A stretch of 64,000 nucleotides of DNA, from NCBI RefSeq assembly GCF_003286085.1, contig NW_020825358.1, positions 1,037,501 through 1,101,500 on the forward strand. The letters are read 5' to 3'. Under the pieces are notes generated by a model, which was not told where the DNA came from, made no database searches, and saw only the letters and a list, made by a program, of their open reading frames with translations. Position numbers and translations under genes: made by a program. The stretch comes from Drosophila persimilis. Taxonomy: Eukaryota > Arthropoda > Insecta > Diptera > Drosophilidae. Below are positions 9,399-21,056 of the stretch, in pieces (the first letter of the stretch is position 1; each line of letters starts with the position of its first letter).

Positions 9399-9961
9399 GC
9401 GCTTTCCGAATACAATCTGCGGAGAAGGTGCAACCCCAAACCCACAGTAGAATTGAATCGAATTTCCCAAAGTCTCAAAGCCCCATTTCCCCTCCATCCT
9501 TCCATCCATCCCGTTCAATCCAAATCCAAATCCAAATCCCGAATCCCTCTAGATTCAGTAATAAGTGTCTCCCCATCGTATCGTCCTGAGTGTTCCTAGC
9601 TGGTAATCCAAGTTTATCCAAGTATCTTACGTCCATAGTCATATAGTGAGTGTCTACTGTACTTATCTGTGCATGTACTTTGGGTCCAATCCGTCAATTG
9701 TTGTCTTCCACATTTCATGTACATACATACGCGTCTACATCTATTTTTTTTTCGTAGAAATTTTTTTAATTTAAATACAAAATTGTAACAATATTTTTTA
9801 GCAGAAAATTTTTTGTACTTTAGTAACTTTATAAAAAAGAAAAATATATGAGAAAGAAAACACTGAAAATGCAATATTTTTTTTATACAAGTGAAATTCC
9901 AAGAATATGTAAAAATATACACTGAAAATACAATGTAAAAATATAATTTTTTTCGCAATAG
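9399..9961 (+). other. lama 3' untranslated region and AT-rich downstream DNA
   Basis: After the stop the sequence is non-coding, with a short TCCAAA array at about 9519-9540, then very AT-rich from about 9740. No canonical AATAAA was seen between the stop and about 10.4 kb. The variant AATATA near 9843 is a candidate signal. The transcript end cannot be placed. Confidence 0.45.
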
Positions 9962-10182
9962 GAATTCAAAGTTCCGTTAGCTACGTCGGAAACCATTTGA
10001 GATATATTCGACATTCGCGTAGCCTGGACAGCAATCCGTCGGTACGTCCTCCAAGATTCACATCGTTTAGCAAGGAAATAAGCCATTCGAAGTATATCCA
10101 AGAAAGACGTCCGACATTCGAAAGGTGCTTGCAAATTCGAAATCGTCTAGCCAAGACTGCAACCCGTGGCAAGAAGAAGTAG
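9962..10182 (+). CDS. exon-like basic reading frame behind a splice-acceptor-like site, unidentified
   Basis: A pyrimidine-rich run ending GCAATAG (AG at 9960-9961) is followed by a frame open to a TAG at 10180-10182, about 72 codons with no ATG. The peptide is rich in Arg, Lys and Ser and ends in a lysine run. Two parts of the DNA, about 10006-10045 and 10133-10173, are similar to each other, suggesting an old internal duplication. No upstream coding exon was found, and codon use is not convincing. It could be the last exon of an unknown small basic protein, a decayed repeat, or chance. Confidence 0.18.
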
Positions 10183-10314
10183 TAAAAGCTATTTGGTTGA
10201 TAAATTGGATACGATGTAAGTTCATTACAAAATTCATTTGGAATCATTTACAAGAATATTTATATATTATTAATACTGAATGAAAACTATATGTTTGAAA
10301 CCAACTGTTTACGT

Positions 10315-10455
10315 CAGCGGTGGGCACTTGCTCCCAAAATGCTGCCAGCGCACCCACTTTGATCCTCGACTCGACACGTACAAGCGAATGATGCAAAAGA
10401 GATTGCCCAAGAACTTGAAAAAAAACTATGTACATAATTCAAATGCCCACCGCTG
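10315..10455. mobile_element. 141-bp hAT-type MITE
   Basis: Terminal inverted repeats of 16 bases match at 15 positions: CAGCGGTGGGCACTTG at 10315-10330 and the reverse complement at 10440-10455. Ends starting CAG with GTGGGCA are typical of hAT transposons. The flanking octamers GTTTACGT (10307-10314) and ATGTACAT (10456-10463) match at 5 of 8 positions, as an aged 8-bp hAT target duplication would. The interior has no coding capacity, so mobilisation would need a hAT transposase from elsewhere. Confidence 0.75.
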
Positions 10456-10639
10456 ATGTACATACAACATATCCAATATTTATTTCAAACTTCTAGGACG
10501 CGATCCTGTAGTTGCTTTAAAGAGTAAAGGGCATGAATCCTTAATGCTTTCTACATGTTAAATGCTTAAAGGATTCTTTATAAATTGATATACATACGTA
10601 GGCTGCTTCTTGTATTAATATTGAAGGACACACAAAAAA
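10456..10639. other. short intergenic stretch between the MITE and the mariner relic
   Basis: AT-rich DNA with no gene or element that I recognise. Confidence 0.5.
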
Positions 10640-10985
10640 ACTTTGAAAATGGTTTTATTGGTTTTCAAAATATTCTCCAGGAAGATGAAAACACATTTTG
10701 AAACGTTTTAATCTATTTTTGGCACTCAGAAGGAAGCATCCTTAAAAAAGGCTTAATCGGCCTCTTTCGGCATCGAAAAGCGTTGACCTTTCAATTTTTC
10801 TTGTTTATCTGGGAAAAAAGATGGCATTAGGTATGAGAAAATCACTGCAAGGCAAAGGACCCATTGATTCGATGTTTTGATTGGTTAAAAAATCTATTGA
10901 GGGCAGCGATGGCGATGTACGTGAGCCTGGAGAATCGCCTGCGTGTTTTCCCCAAAAGATGCATTTTTCGTTTATCGTTAAATGG
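10640..10985 (-). pseudogene. decayed mariner-family transposase, C-terminal part
   Basis: Read on the minus strand, fragments of a mariner (Tc1/mariner superfamily) transposase appear in the family order: IDFLTNQNIE (near 10890-10862), a SDF motif followed by hydrophobic residues (near 10840), KLKGQRFS (near 10800-10770) and a final C....GEYFE-type segment before a stop (near 10700-10650). The reading frame changes several times and is broken by stops, and the stretch that normally carries the last catalytic Asp is altered. The copy is dead. Terminal inverted repeats and TA duplications were not found, so the limits are approximate. Confidence 0.7.
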
Positions 10986-12781
10986 TATAAAAAGCCACCG
11001 TAAAAGAAAAGGTTCTAAGCAGGATTTGACCGAATGATTTTGGCCAGGTCATACTACGGACGTAAAAGGCAGCCCTCGTATCTTGTATTTGGCATATTTG
11101 TATTTGAAAAGAACTTATGTTTTCCAATTCTTTAATATCCATTTTGAAAATAGAAACAACGATCAGACTATAAACTCATTATTCAAATTGAAAAAATGAG
11201 GAAAATGGTAAAATCAGGGTGAATAAAATTCGAGTGCGGAATACAGAAAATACTACTGCAACAGAAATTAGAGACAAATTTTGACCAAAGTTATAACCAT
11301 TGGAAGTAATATTATCATAAATAGAATAGGTCGATGCTGGTTTTCATACCCCTTGCCCTCTAACCCCTACCCGTACATGGATATCTCCCATTCACTGTTC
11401 ACTCATCTGAAACTTGTCTACTACGAGTATCTCTCTTGGTGGTTCCGCTCCTCTTTCCGCTCTCATTTTCTGCGGCTGCCTGGTTGCAATTACACGCACC
11501 ATTCAAGGGAGGGTGGACGGGGGGAGGGGGATGGGGATGGGAAGACGTGGGCGAAGAGACCGCAATAAAATACGAGAGGCAAACTTGTCAAAAACAATTC
11601 GTAGGAGCCCCGCACCAATTACCAAACTCAAATAGATCTATTTCGAAATTCAATTTGCTCTTGTTCTCGCATCTCTCGTATCTCTCGCATCGTTCTCCCG
11701 GGCAGCCAACAAACGAGGCCAATTACTTTAAAATATTTCGTCGAGCAAACTTGGTCGACAAGTTTCAAAAACACAGACAAAAAAAAGAACAGAAAAGAGG
11801 TTCGCTTTTGTCTCAGGCGGGGGAAAAATAGAGAAGATTCAGTGGAGTGGAGAGCAGAGGAGAGCAAGCTATATTTGGAGCCTGGCAACAAGCTAAGCAG
11901 TAGCGGGAAGCGGGAAGCGGAAAGCGGGAAGCTGGAAGGAGAGCAGGAAGCAGGAAGCTGGGGAGTGCAGGAGAGAGTGTGGGCCAAAGAATAAAACAGA
12001 AATCCCTTTTATGCTTTGATTATGGTAATTTTGCGATTTGTTTTCATTGCAGTGAAACATGCAATTTTCCTATATACATATATATAGAGAATTGAGTATA
12101 GTATATTATGCTATATATATACTTAGTACTCGTATACTATCTATGTAGCGGAAGGAGGGGAAACTTTTGAGCTCTATTTCTGGTATGCAACTGCTTTGGC
12201 TCGACAAAGACCAAGCCAAGGCAAAGAGTCGCCAATTTGCATAAGTTGTGCCCCGGCACAAGCAGGCGAGCGAAATGGAATTACGGCAATGTATTTTGCA
12301 TACATTGCAGGAGGGGGTTGGGGGAGTGCCAAAAGAGGGAGTGGAGTGGTAGTGGTTGTGGGAGGATGCATTCTCTATCCATCTGTAGGTTTCTATGATT
12401 TACCTGAATTATGGCCGCCATTGAGTTCGTTTTTGGCCTCGGTCTAATTTATAAACGTAAATTTACTTTGATGCTAATGATGCTGACCCCACCCCCCCAC
12501 CCCCAAGGCAAACCATTGTCATCCACAAACATAATCGTACACACACCGCTCTCAAGCCCGCATGCACCCATGCACCCATGCACCCACGTGTATGCATTGA
12601 TTTGTAGTATTATGTTGATATATCAATATCCATGGCAAAGGTGCATGGAAATTAGTGCATTTGCTCAAGGCTCCCCTCTTGCCAGAACAAAACTCTACCC
12701 TGCCCAAACCTCAATTCGGTTGGCAGGTGTTGGCGTTGTGCAGGCACTGTGATTTATGGTTTAGCCACGCAATTGCGTACC

Positions 12782-12782
12782 G

Positions 12783-12814
<32 letters not shown>

Positions 12815-12815
12815 G
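12782..12815. repeat. CAG trinucleotide array
   Basis: About eleven CAG/CAA units in DNA with no supported coding frame. Confidence 0.85.
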
Positions 12816-13621
12816 GGACAGCCAGTGACCAGCATTTTTAAATTTCCCCTACACGTGGGACCTGGGCCGTGTGCCACGCGGCGTATGCGTAACATATGCG
12901 CGTGTGGCCAGGCGTTTGTATCTATGTGTGTCTGTGTGTGTGCGTGTGTGCTTTATTTCATTTTTCATGTGTGTGGTGCGGTGTGGTGGGGGAAGTTTTT
13001 AATTCTCGAGGATACATCACTTATGTATGTTGAGTGGGGTCGTTAGAGATGAGAGCAGTGAGCGGAGAGCGGAGAGGTGGATGTAGAACTGGGCCTAAGG
13101 ATGTTAATAGTAGGGGAAGTGCAATGAGAAATGCTACCAAAGATGCGAATAACTAGGACACAAGAGGAAGGCCATAGATGGCCCCAGAAATATACCTAAT
13201 AATGAATGCTAGAAATGACAGAGCAACGTTTGATTGTTGCACTGATCAGAGACGCGGTAGTTTACATAGAAATGAGAGTGTATCAATGGGACTAACTCGA
13301 GGTGGGTCAAAAGAAACAGCTGTTGAATAATAATAATGATAATAAGTGATAATTTTCCTTTCCAGTATTGAAAGAGAAAGATAAAGCACGGCTGAATTTT
13401 AAATGTATGTATCTTCAAATCTTCAAATGGATATACCTTAACGTAGAACACTTATTCAAGATTTAGTTGCGTATTTAATTCAAAATTTAACCCCGACTTG
13501 CTGCCAATCGAAATTCAATTTACTGAAAGGACGGGAACTATTTGATGAAATTAGTTTTCGGCGACGAATTCTCTCTCTCTCTCAATAGTTGTGGCTGTTT
13601 AGATATAAATGTATCTGTATC

Positions 13622-13625
<4 letters not shown>

Positions 13626-13664
<39 letters not shown>
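13626..13664. repeat. GT dinucleotide microsatellite, about 39 bp
   Basis: Uninterrupted alternating GT. Confidence 0.95.
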
Positions 13665-13667
<3 letters not shown>

Positions 13668-14688
13668 GCTGTGCACATTCAATTGCTTACTCGAGAATAT
13701 TCCTTGCCCTGCGGCGACACAACCTCTGTACCTGAAGCAGTCAGGAATCTCTACCTCTTAAAAGAACCTTCCAGCAGACCGTCATCTCCCCTCCTCTGCG
13801 ATATACTCCTATCATGTGGCCAGTCACACAAAACATTCGCTAGGGCAACTTGTTATTTATTTGCTCATTTATTTGTGGCAATTTTTTGTGCCGTTCTTTG
13901 GGTATTTCTTGTGTGCGAAGCCACATATCAGGAGCGCTTTTTTGTGGGTTTAAACATCTTAATAACAAATTTGTAAAGCTTACCAGCAACAACAGAGGAG
14001 GGGAGCCGCACGAAGGGATGCTACATGGCATGGCATGTATCCCTTAAAGTGGTTCTGCTTCCTGCTTCCTTGGCTCCCTGCCTCCCTGCCTCCTGTCTGC
14101 CTGCTACCCCGATAAGGCCTTGAATGTTGACTTTAAAGCATTTAACCCTTCGTCATCAAGTGGCAAACAATGACCAGAGCACAGCACAGTACAGCCACGC
14201 CCCTGGATCCGCCTGCGCCCCAGAAGGCGAGGTCATTAGGTCATCAAATTGAAATGTGGAGCGGTGGTTTTTGTGTGCTGCGGCATTTCGGATGCGGATA
14301 TTAATCCACAAATGGTATCAGAGGTCATCAAAGTGACATTTGCTGCAGCCTCTAATTGCTCTCAATTAATGTTGGAAGAAAGGAGGGTTTTCCTCTCATT
14401 TGAATAGCTGGGAAAAACGCTGCAAAAATACTCGCTAGTTGATCGATGAATGATGAATGATTCGGCCATGGGCCACCCTTGAACGTGTACGCAATACCCC
14501 TCACCTCCTTCGATTCCAGTAGTGCACTGAAGCTGAACGGGGAGCCCCGAACTCTGTGCGGGGGTAGAGCGGGGAGGGAGGGGCAATAACTTTAATGGCT
14601 TCCCTGCAGTACCTTAAGTCAAACAGCCAAAGCAAAGCCATAACTCAAACAGACTTCAATGCCAATAAGCAGCTGGAAACCATTTTAA

Positions 14689-14753
14689 CCAGGCAGCCAG
14701 GCAGCCAGCCAGTCAGCCAGCCAGCCAGTCAGCCAGCCAGCCAGCCAGAAGGA
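14689..14753. repeat. CAGC tetranucleotide array
   Basis: Imperfect array of CAGC/CAGG/CAGT units over about 65 bases. Confidence 0.9.
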
Positions 14754-16865
14754 ACAGAATGAACCGAAGGAACAGAAGGAGCTGCTCTCCACTCCAAGGA
14801 TTATGAGTTGGAAAACAATAAATATTGCCTCGAGAGGGGGGGGCGGCATAGCATTAGAAATCTGTTACACAACACAAGAAATGGAGGAAGAACAAGATGG
14901 AGGAGGGTAGGAGGGCAGCAGGGGAGCAGGGGAGCAGGGGAGGGAACTTGAACTGGAACACGTTCTGCATGACAGTCATGACGTTGACAAAAACAAAGTC
15001 ATCAACGAAGTTGAAGTTGGAGAACTGCAATCAAAATTGAACAGAGTGCCAGTGCCATACACAGATGGGGGCAGATACATATACTCGCAAATACATACAT
15101 ACATATAGTATACGTATGGTAGATACATGCATACATACATACTCGTGGAAAGCAGAACAAAGCATCGTCTGGGCCTCGACTGTTGTTTTGCATTTTTCAA
15201 GTGTTTGTCAGTGTCGTCGTGTCCTGGTTTATGATTAAAGTGAAAGCATGGAATGGAAAACACTACATACCCGTGACTCCTTACTCCATACACGTATCGA
15301 ATGCCATGACAGGGCCATCATCCACTCAACCTTTAGTCGAAGATCTCTACCATCTACCATCTACCAATTTTTGGCAACTTCATCATTGTGATAAATGAGC
15401 TTTTGCCCCGTACGTACCCGGTACCCCGTGTCCACACATTTTTCACAACAAACTCAAAATTTTGTTCTTTTTTTTTCTGTTCAGTTTTTTTGTTGTTTTT
15501 TTTTTTTGATTTTGCCTAAAAAACTTTCTCTTACCCGAATTGTTATTAACAACTTTTTTTCCCGAGAGCACACACACACACGCACACACACACACAGACA
15601 TTGAAAAGTTCAAAGCTCAAGGATTTATACCACATCGAAACTAACAAACAAACTTTAAACATTCCCATACATTTCGGTGGGGAGGGGTGGGGAGGAGATG
15701 GGGCCTTCGCCATCAGGACCGTCATCCGCTGCTGGGATGCAAATGTTTGACATGCAGCCAGCCATCGGGTCGAGTCGGTACGTAGTTGTAGCAGTAGATT
15801 CTTTTAGCGCTAACTGTGTGGCATTTGGGGGTCCTAGCTCCTCCTGGAAGCTTCATCTTTAGCCAACAACGACTTTGGCACTTTTGGCACGTGCCCTTCC
15901 TCTCTAGCCTGACACACACCAAGCCCGGGCCAGGCAGCCAGGCAGCCAGTGCCTCTTCTACACCCACTTGGAACTTAGTTAGTTTGATTTTGAATGGTTT
16001 ATTTGGTTGGTTTGGCTTGGTGGTTGCCGCTGCTGCTGTAACCCATTGTTATCAACCAATTTGCCAGGCAATGGTGCGTCCTCCTCCTCTGCAAATGGTG
16101 GCATGGCTCACTCATCGTTCTTCCTCTGCAAATGGTGCCATAGTGCGTTTCAAATGGCTGTTGATAGGGGGACGGTTGGGCGGTTGGGGGTAAAGTCCAC
16201 AGGAAGTTGCCAAGTAAAAGCGCGTTGGCGGTTCGCCTTTTCTTGGTTACATTTGCAAACATCATTTTGAGCGATTGCCAAGAGCGGGAGCGGGAGCGGG
16301 GATAAGGCAGCAGCTCTCCAAGGGTTAGAGGCGTCAAGGGCTTAAATGACTTATTCTCTTTTGGAATATTTGCTGTCAAAGAGCGGACAGAATGGAAACT
16401 TTATGCAGATGATTATCATTAGCAGTAATACAAGGGCAAGACAGAGAGAGATAGAGATAGAGAGCGTGGGATTGGGAGTGGGAGTAGTTATGGCCATCAA
16501 TTTCATGCACATTTTCCAACACACAAAATATTCAAGATTTATTCGCTTTCCTTATTATTTTTTTCCTTCTTTTTTTTTTGCGCCAGAAATATTTGCAGCC
16601 ACAAGGAAAATGTAAATTTTCCAGTGGGGCCAAGGTGTCCAGGTGTTAATGTGTCTGTGTGCGGGAAAATGCAATGAAAATAGGCCAGAAATTCTCCAGT
16701 CTCCGTCCCCACCCACCGCTTTCTCTTCGTCTCTCTCTTTCTCTCTTTTCTGTCCAAAAGTTATGCGAGCAAACCGCAAGGTAATTAAATTCCTTAACCT
16801 TAAGCAGCATTATGGGTGGGCGGGATCCCATGGCCTGGGCTATGTCCTTGATGTCAGAACGGAAG

Positions 16866-16870
<5 letters not shown>

Positions 16871-16922
<52 letters not shown>
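16871..16922. repeat. CA dinucleotide microsatellite, about 52 bp
   Basis: The longest CA run in the window. It follows a GCGCGC stretch, so the locus is a strong candidate for Z-DNA. Confidence 0.95.
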
Positions 16923-16925
<3 letters not shown>

Positions 16926-17253
16926 GAATGAGCTTGTGGTGACATCAATGCGTCTCTGTGTATGTGTGTATGTGTGTGTGTGTGGTTAGCTCTTGAGCAT
17001 TTAATTGAATTTTTTTTGGAGAGAAGATAAGGATGCCTCAACATCTTGGCCATGTCGTGGTCGCGCAGCACTCTTCTGCCTCCTCTGTGTGAAGATAGGA
17101 CCCTTACATAGTTTTCCCCGCGGCGCGAAATGTCATAAATTATCAAATAAAGTTTTTATTTAACAAGGAAAAGAGGAGCACCGAGAGAGATAGAGATAGA
17201 GAGATAGAGAGAGAAGGAAGCAGAGCACTGGAAAATGAGTAGAAATTTTCACT

Positions 17254-17281
17254 CTGCTCTGCTCTGCTCTGCTCTGCTCTC
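17254..17281. repeat. CTCTG pentanucleotide array
   Basis: Five uninterrupted copies of a five-base unit. Confidence 0.9.
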
Positions 17282-20009
17282 GGTTTTAATTACATTTTTT
17301 GATAAGAATGAAAATGAGGAAAATATGCCGGGGCAGAAAGCAAACAAAAGCAGCCACTTCAATGTTTTGTCATTCCTGTTCAATTATTATTAAGTATTTT
17401 TACGCCCACCCCCAACCGCCCTCTTCCAACCACCTGGCCAATGAGGGGGGGGGGGGGGCGCGTTTACTCAGGCATAAATTTTCCCTAGTTGGCAGTTTTT
17501 GAGAATACATTTCCCCTCCTCCACCACATTTTCCCCCACCACTCAACAGGCATTCAGGATATTCTTCGACTAAATAAATGATGTGATAAGGTTCGAGGCG
17601 CCGAGCGAACGAATGTTGAATAATTGATTGAATTGTAAATTTAAATGGGAATAGAAATAAATTCAATTAGTTTAGTGCAAATGAAAAGGAAAACCCCTAC
17701 AAGTGTTCCCCAGACAAAGAAAAATACATATACAGCTTTTACAAGGTCTCCTTTTTTATTTTCAATGTTTTTTGAGAGCTATTTTTGGCCATCTTTTGTT
17801 TCTTAAAATACTTTTCGTTTCTATTTGTTTATTTTTTTTTTTTTGTTAAATATGAATCCAATTTCCATTAATTTCTATTGAAATGTTTATTCAAGGTGGA
17901 AACCATTCATGCAAAAATTTGCTGATTAGTATTATTTACACCTCTGCTTAAGCCTCACCCCTGCCTGCCACTTGCCACTTGCCACCTGCCACATTCCCCG
18001 AAACGAAACCCTCCGAAATAATGTCAAAACCCTTGGCGTATGCAAAGTTACTCCCAATTTCGCACTCGTAACGAGAAGAAAATCCACTGGAAAAACATTT
18101 TTCCTTTTGCTTACAAAATGAAATAATGAAATTGTACAAAAGGCAAGCCAGAATAAAACGAAAAACGAAACGAAACGAAAATGTAAGAAAACGTCGTCGT
18201 CGGAAAAAGGAAAATGTAAAGAAAAATGGAAAGCAGTGCCATGTAATCCAATTGCATGAAATGTACACAAGGACGCGGGGCGGCATTTAATTTAGGGGCG
18301 TGCCAGGCACACACACACACATGCACATGGATAGTCAGTCACTCATACACACACATTTAGTCCATGGAAAATATGTTAAATAAATATGAGTGGAAAAGAA
18401 ATGGTAAAGGAGAAAAGTTAAAGGAAAATTTACATGGATGGCTTTTGGCTTTACTTTTAAGTGGTTTCCCTTGTTGCTTATGTGAATGAGTGTGTGTGTG
18501 TGAGTGTAACTAAGTGTGTGTGACTTGGCCACACTTTTTTTTTTTGGGGCCCCAACTCGTTGGCTCTTTTGTTGCTGTTGGCGCTTTGAAGTAAGTGCAT
18601 TTAACTCTCTCTGCCTCTGCCTCTACCCCTGCCCTCGCCCCTAGGCATTCAAACTCTGGCCTCCCCTCTTTCTCTTGGAGAAGAGTGCTAAGTGCGCTTG
18701 AGATTTAACCTCTCTGTGCGGCCCCCTTTCACTGCATTTTCGAGCCTTGTTTATGCTGTTGACTGTTTTGTGTGCAAGTGTTTTCTTTAATGTTCTTTCG
18801 CCGTATTGTTTCATGGCCTGAATGGTGTCGTGGCGTGGCGTGGCGTGGCTGTGGCCCATAATTCAGTTTCTCGCACACACAAATCTATTATGCAAAATGA
18901 AAGCCACAAAACATTAACCCATTGAGACAGCCTGTCGCCGAAAATCAAATATCATTATTGGTTTTAATTATGCAATTGGACTTGGCCCCAGTCCCAGTCC
19001 GAGTCCCAGTCCCAGCATCATTTCGATCAATTTACATTTATTTTGGCAATACAATTTTCATGTTTCACAGTCAGGAAATCTCTCTCTCTCTCTCTCTTTC
19101 TCTTTCTCTCCACCTACATCTCCATCTCTCTCTGTCAGTGTCAGTGTTGTCTCTCTTTCTGCTTAACAAAACGGAACACGTCGAACGAAAAGTCCCTGAC
19201 ATGTCCAGCAGTCAGCCCGGTCCAGAAGGTCGCCAGCATTTCTAAAATGTTCGTTTTCGTTCCCTTTGTTCCAGATGTTGGTTTTCGGATGGATATTTGG
19301 TGATGCGCTGTTGATTCTCTGTTGATTCCCTTTGCCTGCATTAAATTCAATACATGTAAAATAAAATTATGCAAATTTATAGAAAATTGTGTGCGGCTCG
19401 GTTGACAGCAGCCAGCAGACAGCAGCTTCATTCAATTCCATTCATTTGTCGTGCACCAAAATCCAATTTTGGTTTAACAGAAAATGAGCATTTGATGTGC
19501 GACCGGTCAGGATGAGAGTCCTGCTACAAGCGGATTGGATTGTGGTTAATTAGTACAATTTTCAATGGGATTTCATCTAAATGAATAATCATTTGTAGAA
19601 GTTTTCCCAGACAAACCCACACTGCACATTCTCTTCGCTAAACTCTCAAATATTTTTTTGTGCATTTTTTAATTCCGTTACATCATGTATTAAACCCAAT
19701 TTCCGGTTAGGCATGGCGTATGCGTATACGCAATGTGCTTTTGCCATTTCCTCCCGATGCCATTGTCCATTGGAAACCTTTGGCTAATTACAACTATTTC
19801 GCTAGCTCATATGGCATCCATAATTGTTCCATATTTGCTGTTCATTCCATAACCAATTTGCCATGCCACTCTGCCGCTGCAGCTGCCGCCTCCTGCAGTA
19901 CTCCTGCTAATTCATCAGATGCGTTACAATTTGAACCGACTGCAGCAGCAGCAGCAGCAGCGTTGATGCATTGGCTGGGCTTCATGGCAATTGTTGCTGC
20001 TCCGTGTGG

Positions 20010-20045
20010 CAGGCAGGCAGGCAGGCAGGCGGGCAGGGCAGGCAG
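20010..20045. repeat. GGCA tetranucleotide array
   Basis: Five clean GGCA units followed by variant units. Confidence 0.85.
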
Positions 20046-21000
20046 GCTACTGAGTGGAGTGGATTGGCGTGGAGTGCTGATGTCGCAGCCATTGCTGTTA
20101 AATGTCGGCAAATTAGCGATGGCGGTTCGGTGGAGGGGCAGGGTGGAAGCTCAGCTTGGCTGTCAGCTCTGGTCATTGCCATGTGGTTGTCACTTGTCGT
20201 CGGTCGCTGGGTCGGTGGGTTGGTATGGTTTCCATATCCCATTCCCCCCCCTCCCCCCCTATGACAGTTTTTGATTAGTTGCCCTGCAGCCAGAGTGGTT
20301 CTGCAGGCAGGGTTAGGAGTCGTACAGTTGTATATATTCCATAGAAATTGCTAATTGAAGCTGCAAATGCAATGGCACTGTGTATTTCTTTGAGTTTTAA
20401 CGAATTTCAATGCTTTTCTTTGACTGTCATGGCCTTTAGAAGGCAGATCCTTAATAGGACGGAATCATTTGGGAACTTTAAAAATGGTTTATGTAGGACT
20501 TTAATATGGTTTATTCTATGATTCGTTTTTCTGAAAAGAAATCAATGGCAAAATAGCTATCAATCGGTTGTGTATAACATATATAACTGGATCACTGGAT
20601 CTGCTATTGTATCCATAGCTTTGTTCGCTAAATGCTGGCCCTTGTATTCCTACTTTGAGCGCCGTTCCGTTTCGTCTTGGCTGAAGGCAAAAGTTTTCCC
20701 TTTTTTTTTGCTTTTTTGTGCGTAAGTCAGCTCATCCTCATTCTCATTCTTTAGTCCTTGCTCCTGAAGGCTTCGTTCCTTCAGTTTCGTTTGTCTCCGC
20801 TTACCCCCTTGCCCATACCCACTCTCCAATCTCCACTCTGCTCCGCTCAATGCAATTGTAATCCTTTAAGCATCTTGTCGAGAGGTCTCTGGGATAAATG
20901 CAATGCGCTTCATTTAAAATTTACTTTTCTCTGTTTCTTTTTAAGAGCCTCTCTCTACTGCCATTCGCACTGTTGGTTACTTTTTTATGGTCCACTTGGC

Positions 21001-21056
21001 TGGTAGCTCTTGTAGCTCTTTTAGCTCTTTTAGCTCTTTTAGCTCTTGTTGCTCTG
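21001..21056. repeat. array of a 9-base unit (TAGCTCTTT)
   Basis: Five to six copies with one-base variants, most varying at the last positions of the unit. Confidence 0.85.

Noticed and set aside
8241-9518. 425-codon minus-strand frame opposite lama
   Set aside because: It is the antisense shadow of lama exon 3, caused by its codon bias, and has no family features.
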